Assembly: GCF_900128925.1 (NCBI RefSeq)
Contig: NZ_FQUJ01000018.1
Coordinates: forward strand, 1 to 64,000
From: Modicisalibacter ilicicola DSM 19980
Lineage (GTDB): Bacteria; Pseudomonadota; Gammaproteobacteria; Pseudomonadales; Halomonadaceae
DNA: 64,000 bases
Direction of reading: 5' to 3'
Part shown: positions 41,319-50,159 of the stretch, piece by piece
Layout: every line of letters begins with the position of its first letter
Position numbering within the stretch: the stretch's first letter is position 1
Made by a program: the position numbers and the translations under genes
Notes under the pieces: generated by a model
What the model was told of the DNA's origin: nothing
The model's database searches: none
The model's input: only the letters and a program-made list of their open reading frames with translations

Positions 41319-43939
41319 ACATCCTCGAACATCGGGCCCTGCGCGGTCCGAATTACTATAGCCGCTACCTGACCATCTTCATGCGCCTGGACATCGGCGA
41401 ACTCGAGGCGCGCCCGAGCGATACCGTTCCCGGCATCGTCGAGCGCATCAGCGGGCTCTTGCCTACACTACAGGAGCATCGCTGCTCGATCGGCCGGCCC
41501 GGTGGCTTCCTGGAACGCGTGGCGCGGGGCACTTGGGCCGGACATATCGTCGAGCACGTGGCGATCGAGCTGCAGAACCTGATCGGCTTCTCGGTGGGAT
41601 ACGGCAAGACGGTGGATTCCTACGAAACCGGGATTTATAACGTCGTCTATCGCTACCGGGACGAGGCTTGTGGGCTGGCGGCGGGCGTCGAAGCCGTGGC
41701 GTTGGTCGAGCGACTATTCGATGGTGGCGACATCGATATGCCGGCGATCATCGCTCGACTGAAGGCGGTGCGCGATGCCCATATGCTGGGGCCGTCCACG
41801 GCCTCGATCGTCGCTGCCGCCGAGCGGCGTGACATACCCTATACCCGCTTGAGTGAGGACAGCAGCTACATTCAACTGGGCCATGGCCATCGTCAGCAGC
41901 GCATCCAGGCGACGGTGACCGGCCGCACGGATCTAATTGGCCATAGCATCGCCGGCGACAAGGACTGGACCAAGCAGGTGCTTGGCGATGCCGGGATCCC
42001 GGTCCCCTACGGCAAGGTGTGCGGCTCCCTCGATGAAGCGCGCGACGCCGCACGGCTCATCGGCTATCCCGTCGCGGTGAAACCGTTGATCGGTAACCAC
42101 GGTCGTGGGGTGAGCACGGACATCCAGAACGACGCCGAATTGCAGGAGGCCTTTAGCATCGCGTCTCGGCGCAATCCATCGGTGATCGTCGAGCAATTCA
42201 TCAAGGGTGAGGATCATCGCCTGCTGGTGATCGATGGCAAGCTGGTGGCCGCGGCGCGGCGGCGTCCGGCGCATGTGATCGGTGATGGCAGCGCCACGCT
42301 GCAAATGCTGGTGGACAGGGAAAACCAAGACCCACGCCGTGGCGTTGGGCACGAGAACCTATTGACGCAGATCGAACTCGACGAGCAGACCGAGCGGCTG
42401 CTCGGCCAACGGGACCTGACCTTGCAAAGCGTCATCCCCAAGGACCAAATCGTCTATCTGAAGCCCACCGCGAACCTCAGCACCGGGGGCACCGCCACGG
42501 ACGTGACCGACGACGTCCATCCGGAGGTGCGCTATGTGGCGGAGCGCATCTCGCGCCTGATCGGACTCGACATCATCGGCATCGATCTGTTGGCCGAGAC
42601 CCTGACCCGGCCGCTGGAGGAGCAGTCCGCCGCAGTGGTCGAGGTCAACGCCGGGCCCGGCTTTCGCATGCACCTGTCACCCACCCACGGCAAGGGGCGC
42701 GAGGTCGGCCACCATGTGATCGACATGTTGTTTCCGGACAGCGACGACACCGGACGCATTCCCATCGTCGCGGTCACCGGCACCAACGGCAAGACGACCA
42801 CGGTGCGCCTGCTCTCGCATCTGGTGCGCCAGGCGGGGCGCAATGTCGGCATGGCCTGTACCGGCGCGATCGAGATCGACAACCACGTCATCCTGCGCGG
42901 CGACTACAGCGGGCCCCAGGCGGCGGCGATCGTCCTGCGCGAGCCCACGGTCGAGTACGCCGTCCTCGAGGTGGCGCGGGGCGGCATCATGCGGCGTGGA
43001 CTCGGTTTCGACGAATGCGATGTCGGTGTGCTGCTCAACATCGCCAGCGATCACCTGGGCGAGCACGATATTCACACCCTCGATGAGTTGGCCCGCTGCA
43101 AGACGGTGGTGATCGATGCCGTGCGCCCGGGAGGGACGGCCGTCCTCAATGCCGACGACCCGCGGGTGCTCGAGGGGCGTCGATGGGCCCGAGGCGACGT
43201 CATCTTCTTCACCCTCGATCCCGACTCGCCTGCCGTTCGTGAGCATGTCGCGGCGCATGGTGTCGTCTTCACCGTCCATCACGAGCGACTCGTGATGCGC
43301 CAGGGTCAGGTCGAGGCCGAGGTCATCCCGATCGTGGATGTGCCGATCACCTTCGAGGGGTATGCCCGCTTCAATGTCGCCAATGCGCTGGCCGCCAGCG
43401 CTGCTGCCTATGCCCTCGGACTTTCCATCGCCGACATTCAGATGGGCCTGCAGACGTTTCACCCGACGACGGGACAGAATCCTGGGCGTACCAATCTCAT
43501 CGAAGTGGATGGCATGCAGGTGCTGATCGATTATGGGCACAACGTGCCGGCTCTCGAGGCGCTCGGCGAGCTCGTGAGCCGCATTCCGGCGAAGCGCCGC
43601 ATCGGCGTGGCCAGCGCCCCAGGCAACCGCCGCGATGAGGATCTCTTCGCCCTTGGCGCTCAGCTCGCCAGAATGCACGACAGGGTGTTCATCTACGAGA
43701 CCGACCCGCGTGGGCGTGCCGTCGGAGAGGCCGTCGCGCTGCTGCGCGATGGCGCCGAGTCGGTGCCAGGTGACTGCCAGGTCGCGGTCGTCATGCAGGA
43801 GGATCAGGCCGTCGGGAGGGCCTTGGACGAGGCCGATGAAGGTGACTTGCTGGTATTGCTGATCGACGATATCGATGGCGCCATCGAACGCCTCAAGGGA
43901 CGCCGTTTCTCGACGAGCCTGGCGAGCAGCGGCAGTTGA
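41315..43939 (+). CDS. cphA: Cyanophycin synthetase
   Basis: Adds Asp to the backbone and Arg to its side chain, using ATP for each. 874 residues: N-terminal domain (1-160), ATP-grasp domain (about 205-480, with GYPVAVKPLIGNHGRGV and VEVNAGPGFRMHL), and Mur-ligase-like domain (about 480-870, with the P-loop VTGTNGKTTTVRLL). All three domains look intact. ATGA overlap with cphB. It allows nitrogen and arginine storage, which complements PHA carbon storage in the same window. Confidence 0.95.
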   Translation: MNILEHRALRGPNYYSRYLTIFMRLDIGELEARPSDTVPGIVERISGLLPTLQEHRCSIGRPGGFLERVARGTWAGHIVEHVAIELQNLIGFSVGYGKTVDSYETGIYNVVYRYRDEACGLAAGVEAVALVERLFDGGDIDMPAIIARLKAVRDAHMLGPSTASIVAAAERRDIPYTRLSEDSSYIQLGHGHRQQRIQATVTGRTDLIGHSIAGDKDWTKQVLGDAGIPVPYGKVCGSLDEARDAARLIGYPVAVKPLIGNHGRGVSTDIQNDAELQEAFSIASRRNPSVIVEQFIKGEDHRLLVIDGKLVAAARRRPAHVIGDGSATLQMLVDRENQDPRRGVGHENLLTQIELDEQTERLLGQRDLTLQSVIPKDQIVYLKPTANLSTGGTATDVTDDVHPEVRYVAERISRLIGLDIIGIDLLAETLTRPLEEQSAAVVEVNAGPGFRMHLSPTHGKGREVGHHVIDMLFPDSDDTGRIPIVAVTGTNGKTTTVRLLSHLVRQAGRNVGMACTGAIEIDNHVILRGDYSGPQAAAIVLREPTVEYAVLEVARGGIMRRGLGFDECDVGVLLNIASDHLGEHDIHTLDELARCKTVVIDAVRPGGTAVLNADDPRVLEGRRWARGDVIFFTLDPDSPAVREHVAAHGVVFTVHHERLVMRQGQVEAEVIPIVDVPITFEGYARFNVANALAASAAAYALGLSIADIQMGLQTFHPTTGQNPGRTNLIEVDGMQVLIDYGHNVPALEALGELVSRIPAKRRIGVASAPGNRRDEDLFALGAQLARMHDRVFIYETDPRGRAVGEAVALLRDGAESVPGDCQVAVVMQEDQAVGRALDEADEGDLLVLLIDDIDGAIERLKGRRFSTSLASSGS

Positions 43940-43983
43940 ACATCCTTATTTTCTTCATCCACCGTCACAGGTGACCCTTCGTG

Positions 43984-45147
43984 ATGATCCGACATGCTGA
44001 CGACGCTCCGCTGATGACCCTGTTGCGCGTCGGTCGTATTTACGCGCCAGAGCCCCTCGAGCAGACCGATATCCTGATCGCGGATGGACGAATCGCCGCC
44101 CTGGGACGCGATCACGAGGTGCCAGAAGGGTGGCCGGTGAACCTGGTCGAGGCTCGCGAGCTCATTGCCGTGCCGGCCTTCATCGATCAGCACGTGCATG
44201 TCACCGGGGGCGGTGGCGAGGGCGGTTGCGGCACTCGCTGCCCCGAGATCACAGCCCGCGAGATCGTCGCCATGGGGATCGGAACGGTCGTGGGGGTCCT
44301 CGGCACCGACGGCATCAGCCGCTCGCCGGCGGATCTGCTGGCCAAGGTCCGCGGATTACGCGCAGAAGGCGTCTCGGCCTATATGTACACCGGTGCCTAC
44401 CGTGTGCCGCCGCCGACCCTCACCGGCGATCTACAGCGCGACCTGGCCTGGATTCCCGAAGTCATCGGCCTGGGTGAGCTGGCGATCTCGGATCATCGCT
44501 CGAGCCAGCCGCGTCAGGATGAGATCGCGCGTCTGGTTAGTGATGTGCGCGTTGGCGCCATGCTGGCGGGCAAGCGCGGCATTTGCCACTTCCATGTCGG
44601 CGACGGCCAGCGTGGGCTAGAACCGCTACGCCGGCTGCTGTCGGAGACCGAGATCCCCGCCGATCAGGTGATTCCTACCCATGTGAATCGCCATCGTGCC
44701 TTGCTGGAGGAGGCTGTCAACTATGCGCTGACCTTCGATGCCTGCGTGGATGTAACCGCCTTCGAGGGCGCCGGGGAAGAGGGTCTTTCGGCTTTTGACG
44801 CGGTGGTGTCGTTGCTCGATCGGGGGGTTCCGCGAGAGCGCATCACCCTGAGTTCCGATTGCAACGGCAGCCTGCCGGAGTTCGACGCCAAGGGCACGTA
44901 TCTGGGCATGCGGGTGGCGCGCAACACCGCCTTGATCGCCGACTGGCAACGCCTCGTGCACGAAGAGGTGCTGCCGCTCGAAGAGGCCTTGGGCCTGATC
45001 TCTGGCCATGTGGCCCGGGTGCTCGGGTTGCACGACCGCAAGGGGTGTCTGGCCGTCGGTTTCGATGCCGACGTGACACTGCTCAACGACGCGCTGCAGC
45101 CGCAATGCACCTTCGTGGGTGGTCGCTGTCTCTACGACGGGCGCTAG
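43984..45147 (+). CDS. iadA: Beta-aspartyl (isoaspartyl) dipeptidase
   Basis: Amidohydrolase-fold metalloenzyme hydrolysing beta-Asp dipeptides. About 387 residues. Metal and substrate motifs: DQHVHVTGGGGEGG (the HxH motif and glycine loop), THVNRHRALLEEA and SSDCNGSLP with the catalytic Asp. GTG 43981 is an alternative start and ATG 44014 is possible. It follows cphA by 44 bases and completes cyanophycin use by splitting beta-Asp-Arg into Asp and Arg. Confidence 0.92.
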   Translation: MIRHADDAPLMTLLRVGRIYAPEPLEQTDILIADGRIAALGRDHEVPEGWPVNLVEARELIAVPAFIDQHVHVTGGGGEGGCGTRCPEITAREIVAMGIGTVVGVLGTDGISRSPADLLAKVRGLRAEGVSAYMYTGAYRVPPPTLTGDLQRDLAWIPEVIGLGELAISDHRSSQPRQDEIARLVSDVRVGAMLAGKRGICHFHVGDGQRGLEPLRRLLSETEIPADQVIPTHVNRHRALLEEAVNYALTFDACVDVTAFEGAGEEGLSAFDAVVSLLDRGVPRERITLSSDCNGSLPEFDAKGTYLGMRVARNTALIADWQRLVHEEVLPLEEALGLISGHVARVLGLHDRKGCLAVGFDADVTLLNDALQPQCTFVGGRCLYDGR

Positions 45148-45148
45148 G

Positions 45149-45305
45149 AAATCACTGCATAAATGGCTGCGCAAGCGAATTGCTGCGTTGCGCGGTGCTG
45201 GTGCGCCAGCCCGGTCGAAGATCGCCTAACCCCATGTTATGTCTCGTCTTCTGTGCTCCGGGCGCCTTGCACTTCATCTCGCTCAGCGATTCATTCAACA
45301 ATTCC
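45149..45305. repeat. Palindromic intergenic repeat, copy 1
   Basis: About 155 bases sharing CGCCTAACCCCA, GTTATGTCTC and GCGCCTTG with copy 2 at 47347-47497. The two ends are inverted relatives (ATCACTGCATAAATGGCTGC versus the complement of the CAGCGATTCATTCAACAATT end), like ERIC or MITE elements. It fills the gap between convergent iadA and the glycosyltransferase and may fold as a long hairpin. Confidence 0.65.
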
Positions 45306-47024
45306 CTAGCCTTCACTCAGTGTCGTGGGCGCTACATACAGCGGTGCCGCCTCCTCGTCGCCGCCGCAATCCGTGACGGCGGCGCCCGGAATCAACCACC
45401 AGTCGTCGCTATTCTGATGCCCCATGTCCCAGGCCTGAGTCAGATCGATGCAGGGGTAGTCGCGGGTGCGGCGCTGTTCGGTGAGCATCCAGCGCTGACT
45501 CGGTGCCTTTCCGAGCCAGGCGAAGGCGCGCTCGAACTGGGCATCGACCGGCGTCTGGTCGCCGAAGTGCACGCTGGGCTGGCGGGACTGCAGCAGGAAT
45601 TCCTCGTCGAAGCTCGGCAATGCCAGCCAGGCATCGTCACCGGTGATCGAGACGATCTCCTGCATCATGCGCCGCGGCGAGCGGGTCTCGTTCTGCAGTG
45701 CATAGCCCCAGGTGGACCAGGTCACCCAGAACACTGCCAGCCACAGCGGCAGGGCCAGCATGCCACGTCGCGGTCGCAGCCAGATCAGCAGCCCCGCCGC
45801 CGCGACACCGAGCAGGATCCACCAGGCCCAGGGCACGATGTCGTGACGCTCGGCGAGCCTGGCCAGCGCCGGCAGCCCCAGGGCACCGAGCAGGCCGGCG
45901 GCAAACAAGACGCCACCCAGCAGGGTCAGCACGCCGGCTCCTAGCCAATGTAGGCCCCGCTTGCCCAGCAGGCCCGGCAGCAAAGGCGCCAGCGCCAGTA
46001 CCAGTAGGGGAATCGTCGGCAGCACATAGACGCCGCGCTTGCCCGGCGACAGCGAAAAGAACACGAGGATCAGGATCACCCCGCTCAACGGCAGCAGCAG
46101 GCGAGCATCGTGACGCCGGGCGCGACGCCACCAGGCGGGAATCGCCCAGGGCAGCGCCAGCACCAAAGGCATCCAGGCCCAGGGGAGCACCTCGAGCAAG
46201 TAGTAATACCAGGGCTTGAGATGGTGCCAGGCATCGGCGTAACGCTCGCCGGTCTGCTTGAAGAGGATGTTGTCGCGATAGGCCGCGAGGCTCGGATCGT
46301 CACCGAAGGTGGCGATGAAGATCATCGGCAGTGCCCATAGCGCCACAACGGCGAGTAGCACGGCCAGGCCCAACCCCATGTCCTTCCAGGTGATTCGGGT
46401 TACCTGCCCACGCCAGGCACACCATAGCCAGGCAGGCAGCAGCAACAGGGGCAGAAAGCCGACCCCCTTGGTGAGGATGCCCAGCCCCATGGCGCCGAAG
46501 CCGATGAACCACCAGGCCCTTGCCGGGCCGAGCAGGGCATGGCGCAGCAGTCCGTAGGTGCCCAGGGTGGTGAAGAAGGTCAGCAGCATGTCGATCTGGG
46601 CGGCCTTGGCCTGGAGCACGAACTGTAATGTGGCGAGCAGGGCCAGGCCGCTTAGCAGGGCGATGCGCTGGCCGTGCAGTCGGCGTGTCAGGTCCATCAC
46701 CAACGCCAGGGTGCCCAGGGCGCCGACCAGCGACGGCACCAGGAAGCCCAGACGCAACGAGCCGGTGATGGCGATACTGAGCGCCGAGGCCCACATGAAC
46801 AGTGGCGGCTTGTCGGGATAGGGTTCGCCGCCCCGGTGGGGAAACCAGAACTGACCGGTCTCGAGCATCTCCAGGGCGTTCAGCGCGAAGCGCGGCTCGT
46901 CGGCGGGCCAGGGGTCACGCAGGCCTATCCCCAGGCCGAGCAGCACCAGGGCGAAGGCCATGACCACGAGCCATGACCAGCGATAGGCATGATTCAGGTG
47001 ACGCAGATAAGGGGGGCGAAGCAT
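45306..47024 (-). CDS. PMT/ArnT-type membrane glycosyltransferase
   Basis: 572 residues, GT-C fold with about 12 helices and a C-terminal periplasmic domain. Catalytic region DPWPADEPRFALNALEML, then PYPDKPPLFMW; later GILTKGVGFLPLLLLP and FFSLSPGKRGVYVLPT are typical of ArnT-like lipid-carrier-dependent sugar transferases. It ends an operon with the epimerase, GT2 and LAB_N genes, suggesting transfer of a modified sugar to lipid A or another envelope glycan. Exact sugar unknown; the L-Ara4N synthesis genes themselves are not present here. Confidence 0.85.
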   Translation of the reverse strand: MLRPPYLRHLNHAYRWSWLVVMAFALVLLGLGIGLRDPWPADEPRFALNALEMLETGQFWFPHRGGEPYPDKPPLFMWASALSIAITGSLRLGFLVPSLVGALGTLALVMDLTRRLHGQRIALLSGLALLATLQFVLQAKAAQIDMLLTFFTTLGTYGLLRHALLGPARAWWFIGFGAMGLGILTKGVGFLPLLLLPAWLWCAWRGQVTRITWKDMGLGLAVLLAVVALWALPMIFIATFGDDPSLAAYRDNILFKQTGERYADAWHHLKPWYYYLLEVLPWAWMPLVLALPWAIPAWWRRARRHDARLLLPLSGVILILVFFSLSPGKRGVYVLPTIPLLVLALAPLLPGLLGKRGLHWLGAGVLTLLGGVLFAAGLLGALGLPALARLAERHDIVPWAWWILLGVAAAGLLIWLRPRRGMLALPLWLAVFWVTWSTWGYALQNETRSPRRMMQEIVSITGDDAWLALPSFDEEFLLQSRQPSVHFGDQTPVDAQFERAFAWLGKAPSQRWMLTEQRRTRDYPCIDLTQAWDMGHQNSDDWWLIPGAAVTDCGGDEEAAPLYVAPTTLSEG

Positions 47025-47040
47025 GGCAGCCGAATCCCGG

Positions 47041-47334
47041 TCAGGAGGAGGAGTCTGGGGTTTCTGCCCGTTGACGTGTTTCGCGGCGAATCAGCATCAG
47101 GTTGCGGGCATAGATGAAGAGCCCGGCCCCCTGGCCGGCGATGAACACCGGGTCGCGGCGGTACAGGGCATAGGCCAGCAGCGTGGCGCCACCCCCGAGG
47201 CTGAGGAACCAGAACGCCGTGGGGACGATGCTGCGCTTGGCGCGTTCGCTGGCCAGCCACTGCACGAGAAAGCGCGCCGAGAAGAGGGCCTGCCCCAGGA
47301 AGCCGATAGCCAGCCAGAGCCATTCATTGGTCAT
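47041..47334 (-). CDS. LAB_N domain small membrane protein
   Basis: 97 residues, three helices, matching the lipid-A-disaccharide synthase N-terminal-like domain: FLGQALFSARFLVQWLASER and PTAFWFLSLGGGATLLAYA. Such stand-alone proteins accompany GT2/GT-C pairs and probably help flip or present lipid-linked sugars. It lies 16 bases upstream of the PMT-type transferase. Confidence 0.88.
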   Translation of the reverse strand: MTNEWLWLAIGFLGQALFSARFLVQWLASERAKRSIVPTAFWFLSLGGGATLLAYALYRRDPVFIAGQGAGLFIYARNLMLIRRETRQRAETPDSSS

Positions 47335-47346
47335 GGATGCTCCTTG

Positions 47347-47497
47347 GGAACCACTGACTAAATGCCTGCACGGATGAATTACGGCGTTGCACGGTACTCA
47401 AAGACTCGCCTAACCCCAAGTTATGTCTCATCTTTTATGTTCCGTGCGCCTTGTTCTTCATTCCGTTCGGCTATTTATTCAGCGATTCCTTGTTGTG
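47347..47497. repeat. Palindromic intergenic repeat, copy 2
   Basis: Second copy of the 45149 element (shared CGCCTAACCCCA, GTTATGTCTC, GCGCCTTG and ends CACTGACTAAAT / CAGCGATTC). It overlaps the last codons of the GT2 gene, whose stop codon at 47471 lies inside the element. Confidence 0.65.
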
Positions 47498-48262
47498 TGT
47501 GGATGAAACGCCCTTTTCGGCTGGAATGGCTGCATGATTCTCCAGAGGTGACGGCAGCCGGGTACGCCGACGCAGCCACATGACGCCGACGATATCCACC
47601 AGGCCGACCCAGAGGCGATTGTTCAAGCCGTAGTGGGACTTGCCCGTGCCGCGGGAGCGGTGATTGACCGGCACGGAAACGCACTTGCCGCCCTGGGCCA
47701 TGACCAGCGCGGGAATGAAGCGATGCATGTGGTCGAAATAGGGCAGTGCCAGGAAGGCATCGCGGCGAATGACCTTGAGGCCGCAGCCGGTGTCCGGGGT
47801 ATCGTCCTTGAGCAGCGCCGATCGTACGCGGTTGGCGACCCTTGAGGAGAATCGCGTGAACCAGGTGTCGCGACGTTGCACGCGGTGCCCATTGACTAGG
47901 GTGATGCCTTCCTGGCGGGCCTTGTCATAAAGGCGTGGCAGATCGGCGGGATCGTTCTGGCCATCGCCATCCAGGGTCGCAAGCCAGGTGCCCCGGGCCG
48001 CCCAGGCGGCCTGCCATAGCGAGGTGCTCTGACCGGCGCTACGAGCATGACGCAGCGGGCGCAGCCGTGCATCCTGGGCGGCACGCTGGCAGAGCAGCGT
48101 CCAGGTCGCGTCCGTCGAACCGTCGTCGACCACCAGGATCTCGTAATCCGCCTGAGCGTAATTCTCCTGAGACAGCGCGGCGGCGATCTCGTCCAGTAAC
48201 TGGGGCAGATTGCCTGCCTCGTCCTTGGCGGGAATGAGGATCGAGAGAGAGGGCTGCGGCAT
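47471..48262 (-). CDS. Family 2 glycosyltransferase (DPM/ArnC-like)
   Basis: 263 residues. GT-A fold: SILIPAKDEAGNLPQLL, EILVVDDGSTDATW, and TLDGDGQNDPADLPRL with the DxD-type acidic site. DTGCGLKVIRRDAF and the C-terminal WVGLVDIVGVMWL hydrophobic segment fit dolichyl/undecaprenyl-phosphate sugar transferases. The start is ATG 48262. The last residues and stop lie in the intergenic repeat, so its C-terminus may have been changed by that insertion. It acts before the PMT-type transferase. Confidence 0.87.
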   Translation of the reverse strand: MPQPSLSILIPAKDEAGNLPQLLDEIAAALSQENYAQADYEILVVDDGSTDATWTLLCQRAAQDARLRPLRHARSAGQSTSLWQAAWAARGTWLATLDGDGQNDPADLPRLYDKARQEGITLVNGHRVQRRDTWFTRFSSRVANRVRSALLKDDTPDTGCGLKVIRRDAFLALPYFDHMHRFIPALVMAQGGKCVSVPVNHRSRGTGKSHYGLNNRLWVGLVDIVGVMWLRRRTRLPSPLENHAAIPAEKGVSSTHNKESLNK

Positions 48263-48302
48263 GGGTGAAGGTTCCAAAGAAGTAATGGCGTGATAGGCGT
48301 AT

Positions 48303-49328
48303 TTAACCAAGTCTTGAAGAAGACTGCCTGGCGTCGGACGAAACGGCGATGCCATCATGATAGCGACGATACCAGGCAACGAAGCGTCGCACTCCCTCGG
48401 CCACCTCGATGCTTGGGCGAAAGCCCGTGGCGGCGAACAGGGGCTCGGCGTCTGCCCAGGTGTGCTGCATGTCGCCCGGCTGCATGGGGAGATAGTCGCA
48501 ACGGGCCTCGAGGCCGGTGGCCTCCTCGAGGGTGCGTACCAGCTCCACGAGATTGACGGGGCTGCCGTGACCGATGTTGTAGAGTCGATAGGGCGTATTG
48601 TCGCTGGTCTCGGGTTCTGGAGCGAGATCCATGATGCGCACGATGCTCTCGGTAATATCGTCGATATAGGTGAAATCCCGGGACATGACGCCCTGGTTGT
48701 AGAGTTCGATGGGTTTGCCGTCGAGGATGTTGCGAGTGAACTTGAACAGGGCCATGTCGGGGCGCCCCCAGGGACCATAGACGGTAAAGAAGCGCAGTCC
48801 TGTGGTGGGCAAGCCGTAAAGATGGGAGTAGGCATGGGCCATCAGTTCGTTGGATTTCTTGGTGGCGGCATACAGGCTGACGGGCTGATCGACGCTATCC
48901 TCGACCGAAAAGGGCGCCCTGGCATTGAGCCCGTAGACCGAACTGGATGACGCATAGACCAGATGGCCGACTCGTTGCCGGCGACACCCCTCCAGCACAT
49001 TCAGGTGGCCGATCAGATTGGATTGACCATAGACCTGCGGATGATCGAGGGAGTATCTCACCCCGGCCTGGGCCGCCAGATGCACGACACAGTCGAATCG
49101 AGGTCCGGCGAACAGTCGCTGCATGCCTGCCTCATCGGTGAGATCCAGGCGCTGGAAGCGCACGTTGTCGAAGTCGGCGAGATCGTTCAACCGCGCCTGC
49201 TTGATGGCGACGTCGTAGTAATCGTTGAGGTTGTCGATTCCTACGATCTCATGCCCGTGGTTCCTGGCGAGCCGACGCGCCAGGGCATGGCCGATGAACC
49301 CGGCCATGCCGGTGATGAGGACCCTCAT
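48303..49328 (-). CDS. NAD-dependent sugar epimerase (UDP-glucuronate 4-epimerase type)
   Basis: 341 residues of the extended SDR family: GMAGFIGHALARRLA nucleotide loop, catalytic Ser in YASSSSVYG, and YAATKKSNE with the Tyr-x3-Lys pair. LRFFTVYGPWGRPDMALFKF and SRDFTYIDDITE are characteristic of UDP-GlcA/GalA epimerases. First gene of the minus-strand envelope operon; a PmrA-like box lies 44 bases upstream. Confidence 0.88.
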   Translation of the reverse strand: MRVLITGMAGFIGHALARRLARNHGHEIVGIDNLNDYYDVAIKQARLNDLADFDNVRFQRLDLTDEAGMQRLFAGPRFDCVVHLAAQAGVRYSLDHPQVYGQSNLIGHLNVLEGCRRQRVGHLVYASSSSVYGLNARAPFSVEDSVDQPVSLYAATKKSNELMAHAYSHLYGLPTTGLRFFTVYGPWGRPDMALFKFTRNILDGKPIELYNQGVMSRDFTYIDDITESIVRIMDLAPEPETSDNTPYRLYNIGHGSPVNLVELVRTLEEATGLEARCDYLPMQPGDMQHTWADAEPLFAATGFRPSIEVAEGVRRFVAWYRRYHDGIAVSSDARQSSSRLG

Positions 49329-49371
49329 GAGCTACTCCTGATGATAAGCTCGATCAGTGTGCATCGATTGC

Positions 49372-49388
49372 CTTAAGGGAAGCTTAAG
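49372..49388. promoter_or_regulatory. PmrA/QseB-like box in divergent promoter
   Basis: CTTAAGGGAAGCTTAAG carries CTTAA twice with an 11-bp period, the PmrA/QseB recognition pattern, and reads nearly the same on both strands. It lies between the epimerase operon (start 49328) and the response regulator (49497), so it may serve both, with autoregulation. Confidence 0.6.
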
Positions 49389-49496
49389 CATCCCGTCGCT
49401 ACACTCGGCCTTGTACGGTGGATGTCCGTGTCCATGTGTATTAGGTAAAAGCAAGGCCCAAGGGGCGTGTTCCTGGTGGGGTCGCGGGGATAAAGC

Positions 49497-50159
49497 ATGC
49501 GCATACTGTTGGTGGAAGACGATCCGTTGCTGGGTGACGGCATCAAGATCGCCCTGGAACGAGAGGGCTATGTGGTCGACTGGTTCACCAGGGGGAGCGA
49601 GGCGATCGCGGCCCTCGGCGGCGAGGCGTTTTCGATGATGATCCTCGATCTGGGGTTGCCGGACATGGATGGCATGCAGGTGTTGGGTCGCGTCAGGCAG
49701 CACTCATCCCTGCCGATACTCATCCTGACGGCACGGGACGCCGTGGAGGAACGCATTCGCGGGCTGGATGCCGGGGCCGATGACTACGTGCTCAAGCCCT
49801 TCGATCTGCAGGAGCTGCTGGCCCGGCTGCGGGTGGTCACGCGCCGTGCCGAGGGGCGGGCCTCGCAGGTGTTGACCCTCGGCGAGCTGTGCATCGACGA
49901 GGCGCGGCACTGCGTGAGCTGGCAGGGCCGCGAGATCAAGCTGAGCCGGCGCGAATACGCGCTGCTGCTCGAACTGGCCCGACATCCGGACAAGGTGCTC
50001 TCGCGGCCGCGGCTGGAAAGCCTGCTCTACGGCTGGGGCGAGGAGGTGGAGTCCAACGCGGTCGAAGTGCATGTGCATCACCTGCGCAAGAAGCTCGACC
50101 GGGGCCTGATCGTCACCGTGCGAGGCATCGGCTACCGACTGGATAGCCAGGCCGCATGA
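49497..50159 (+). CDS. OmpR-family response regulator (PmrA/QseB-like)
   Basis: 220 residues: receiver domain (1-116) with EDDPLL acidic pair, phospho-acceptor Asp in MMILDLGLPDMDG, Thr in ILTARD and Lys in DYVLKPFD; C-terminal winged helix (about 125-218) with LSRREYALLLELA and VEVHVHHLRKKLD. It overlaps the sensor gene by 4 bases. The adjacent CTTAA box and envelope-sugar operon fit a PmrA-like role in lipid A or surface remodelling. It is also the only OmpR-type regulator in the window. Confidence 0.9.
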   Translation: MRILLVEDDPLLGDGIKIALEREGYVVDWFTRGSEAIAALGGEAFSMMILDLGLPDMDGMQVLGRVRQHSSLPILILTARDAVEERIRGLDAGADDYVLKPFDLQELLARLRVVTRRAEGRASQVLTLGELCIDEARHCVSWQGREIKLSRREYALLLELARHPDKVLSRPRLESLLYGWGEEVESNAVEVHVHHLRKKLDRGLIVTVRGIGYRLDSQAA

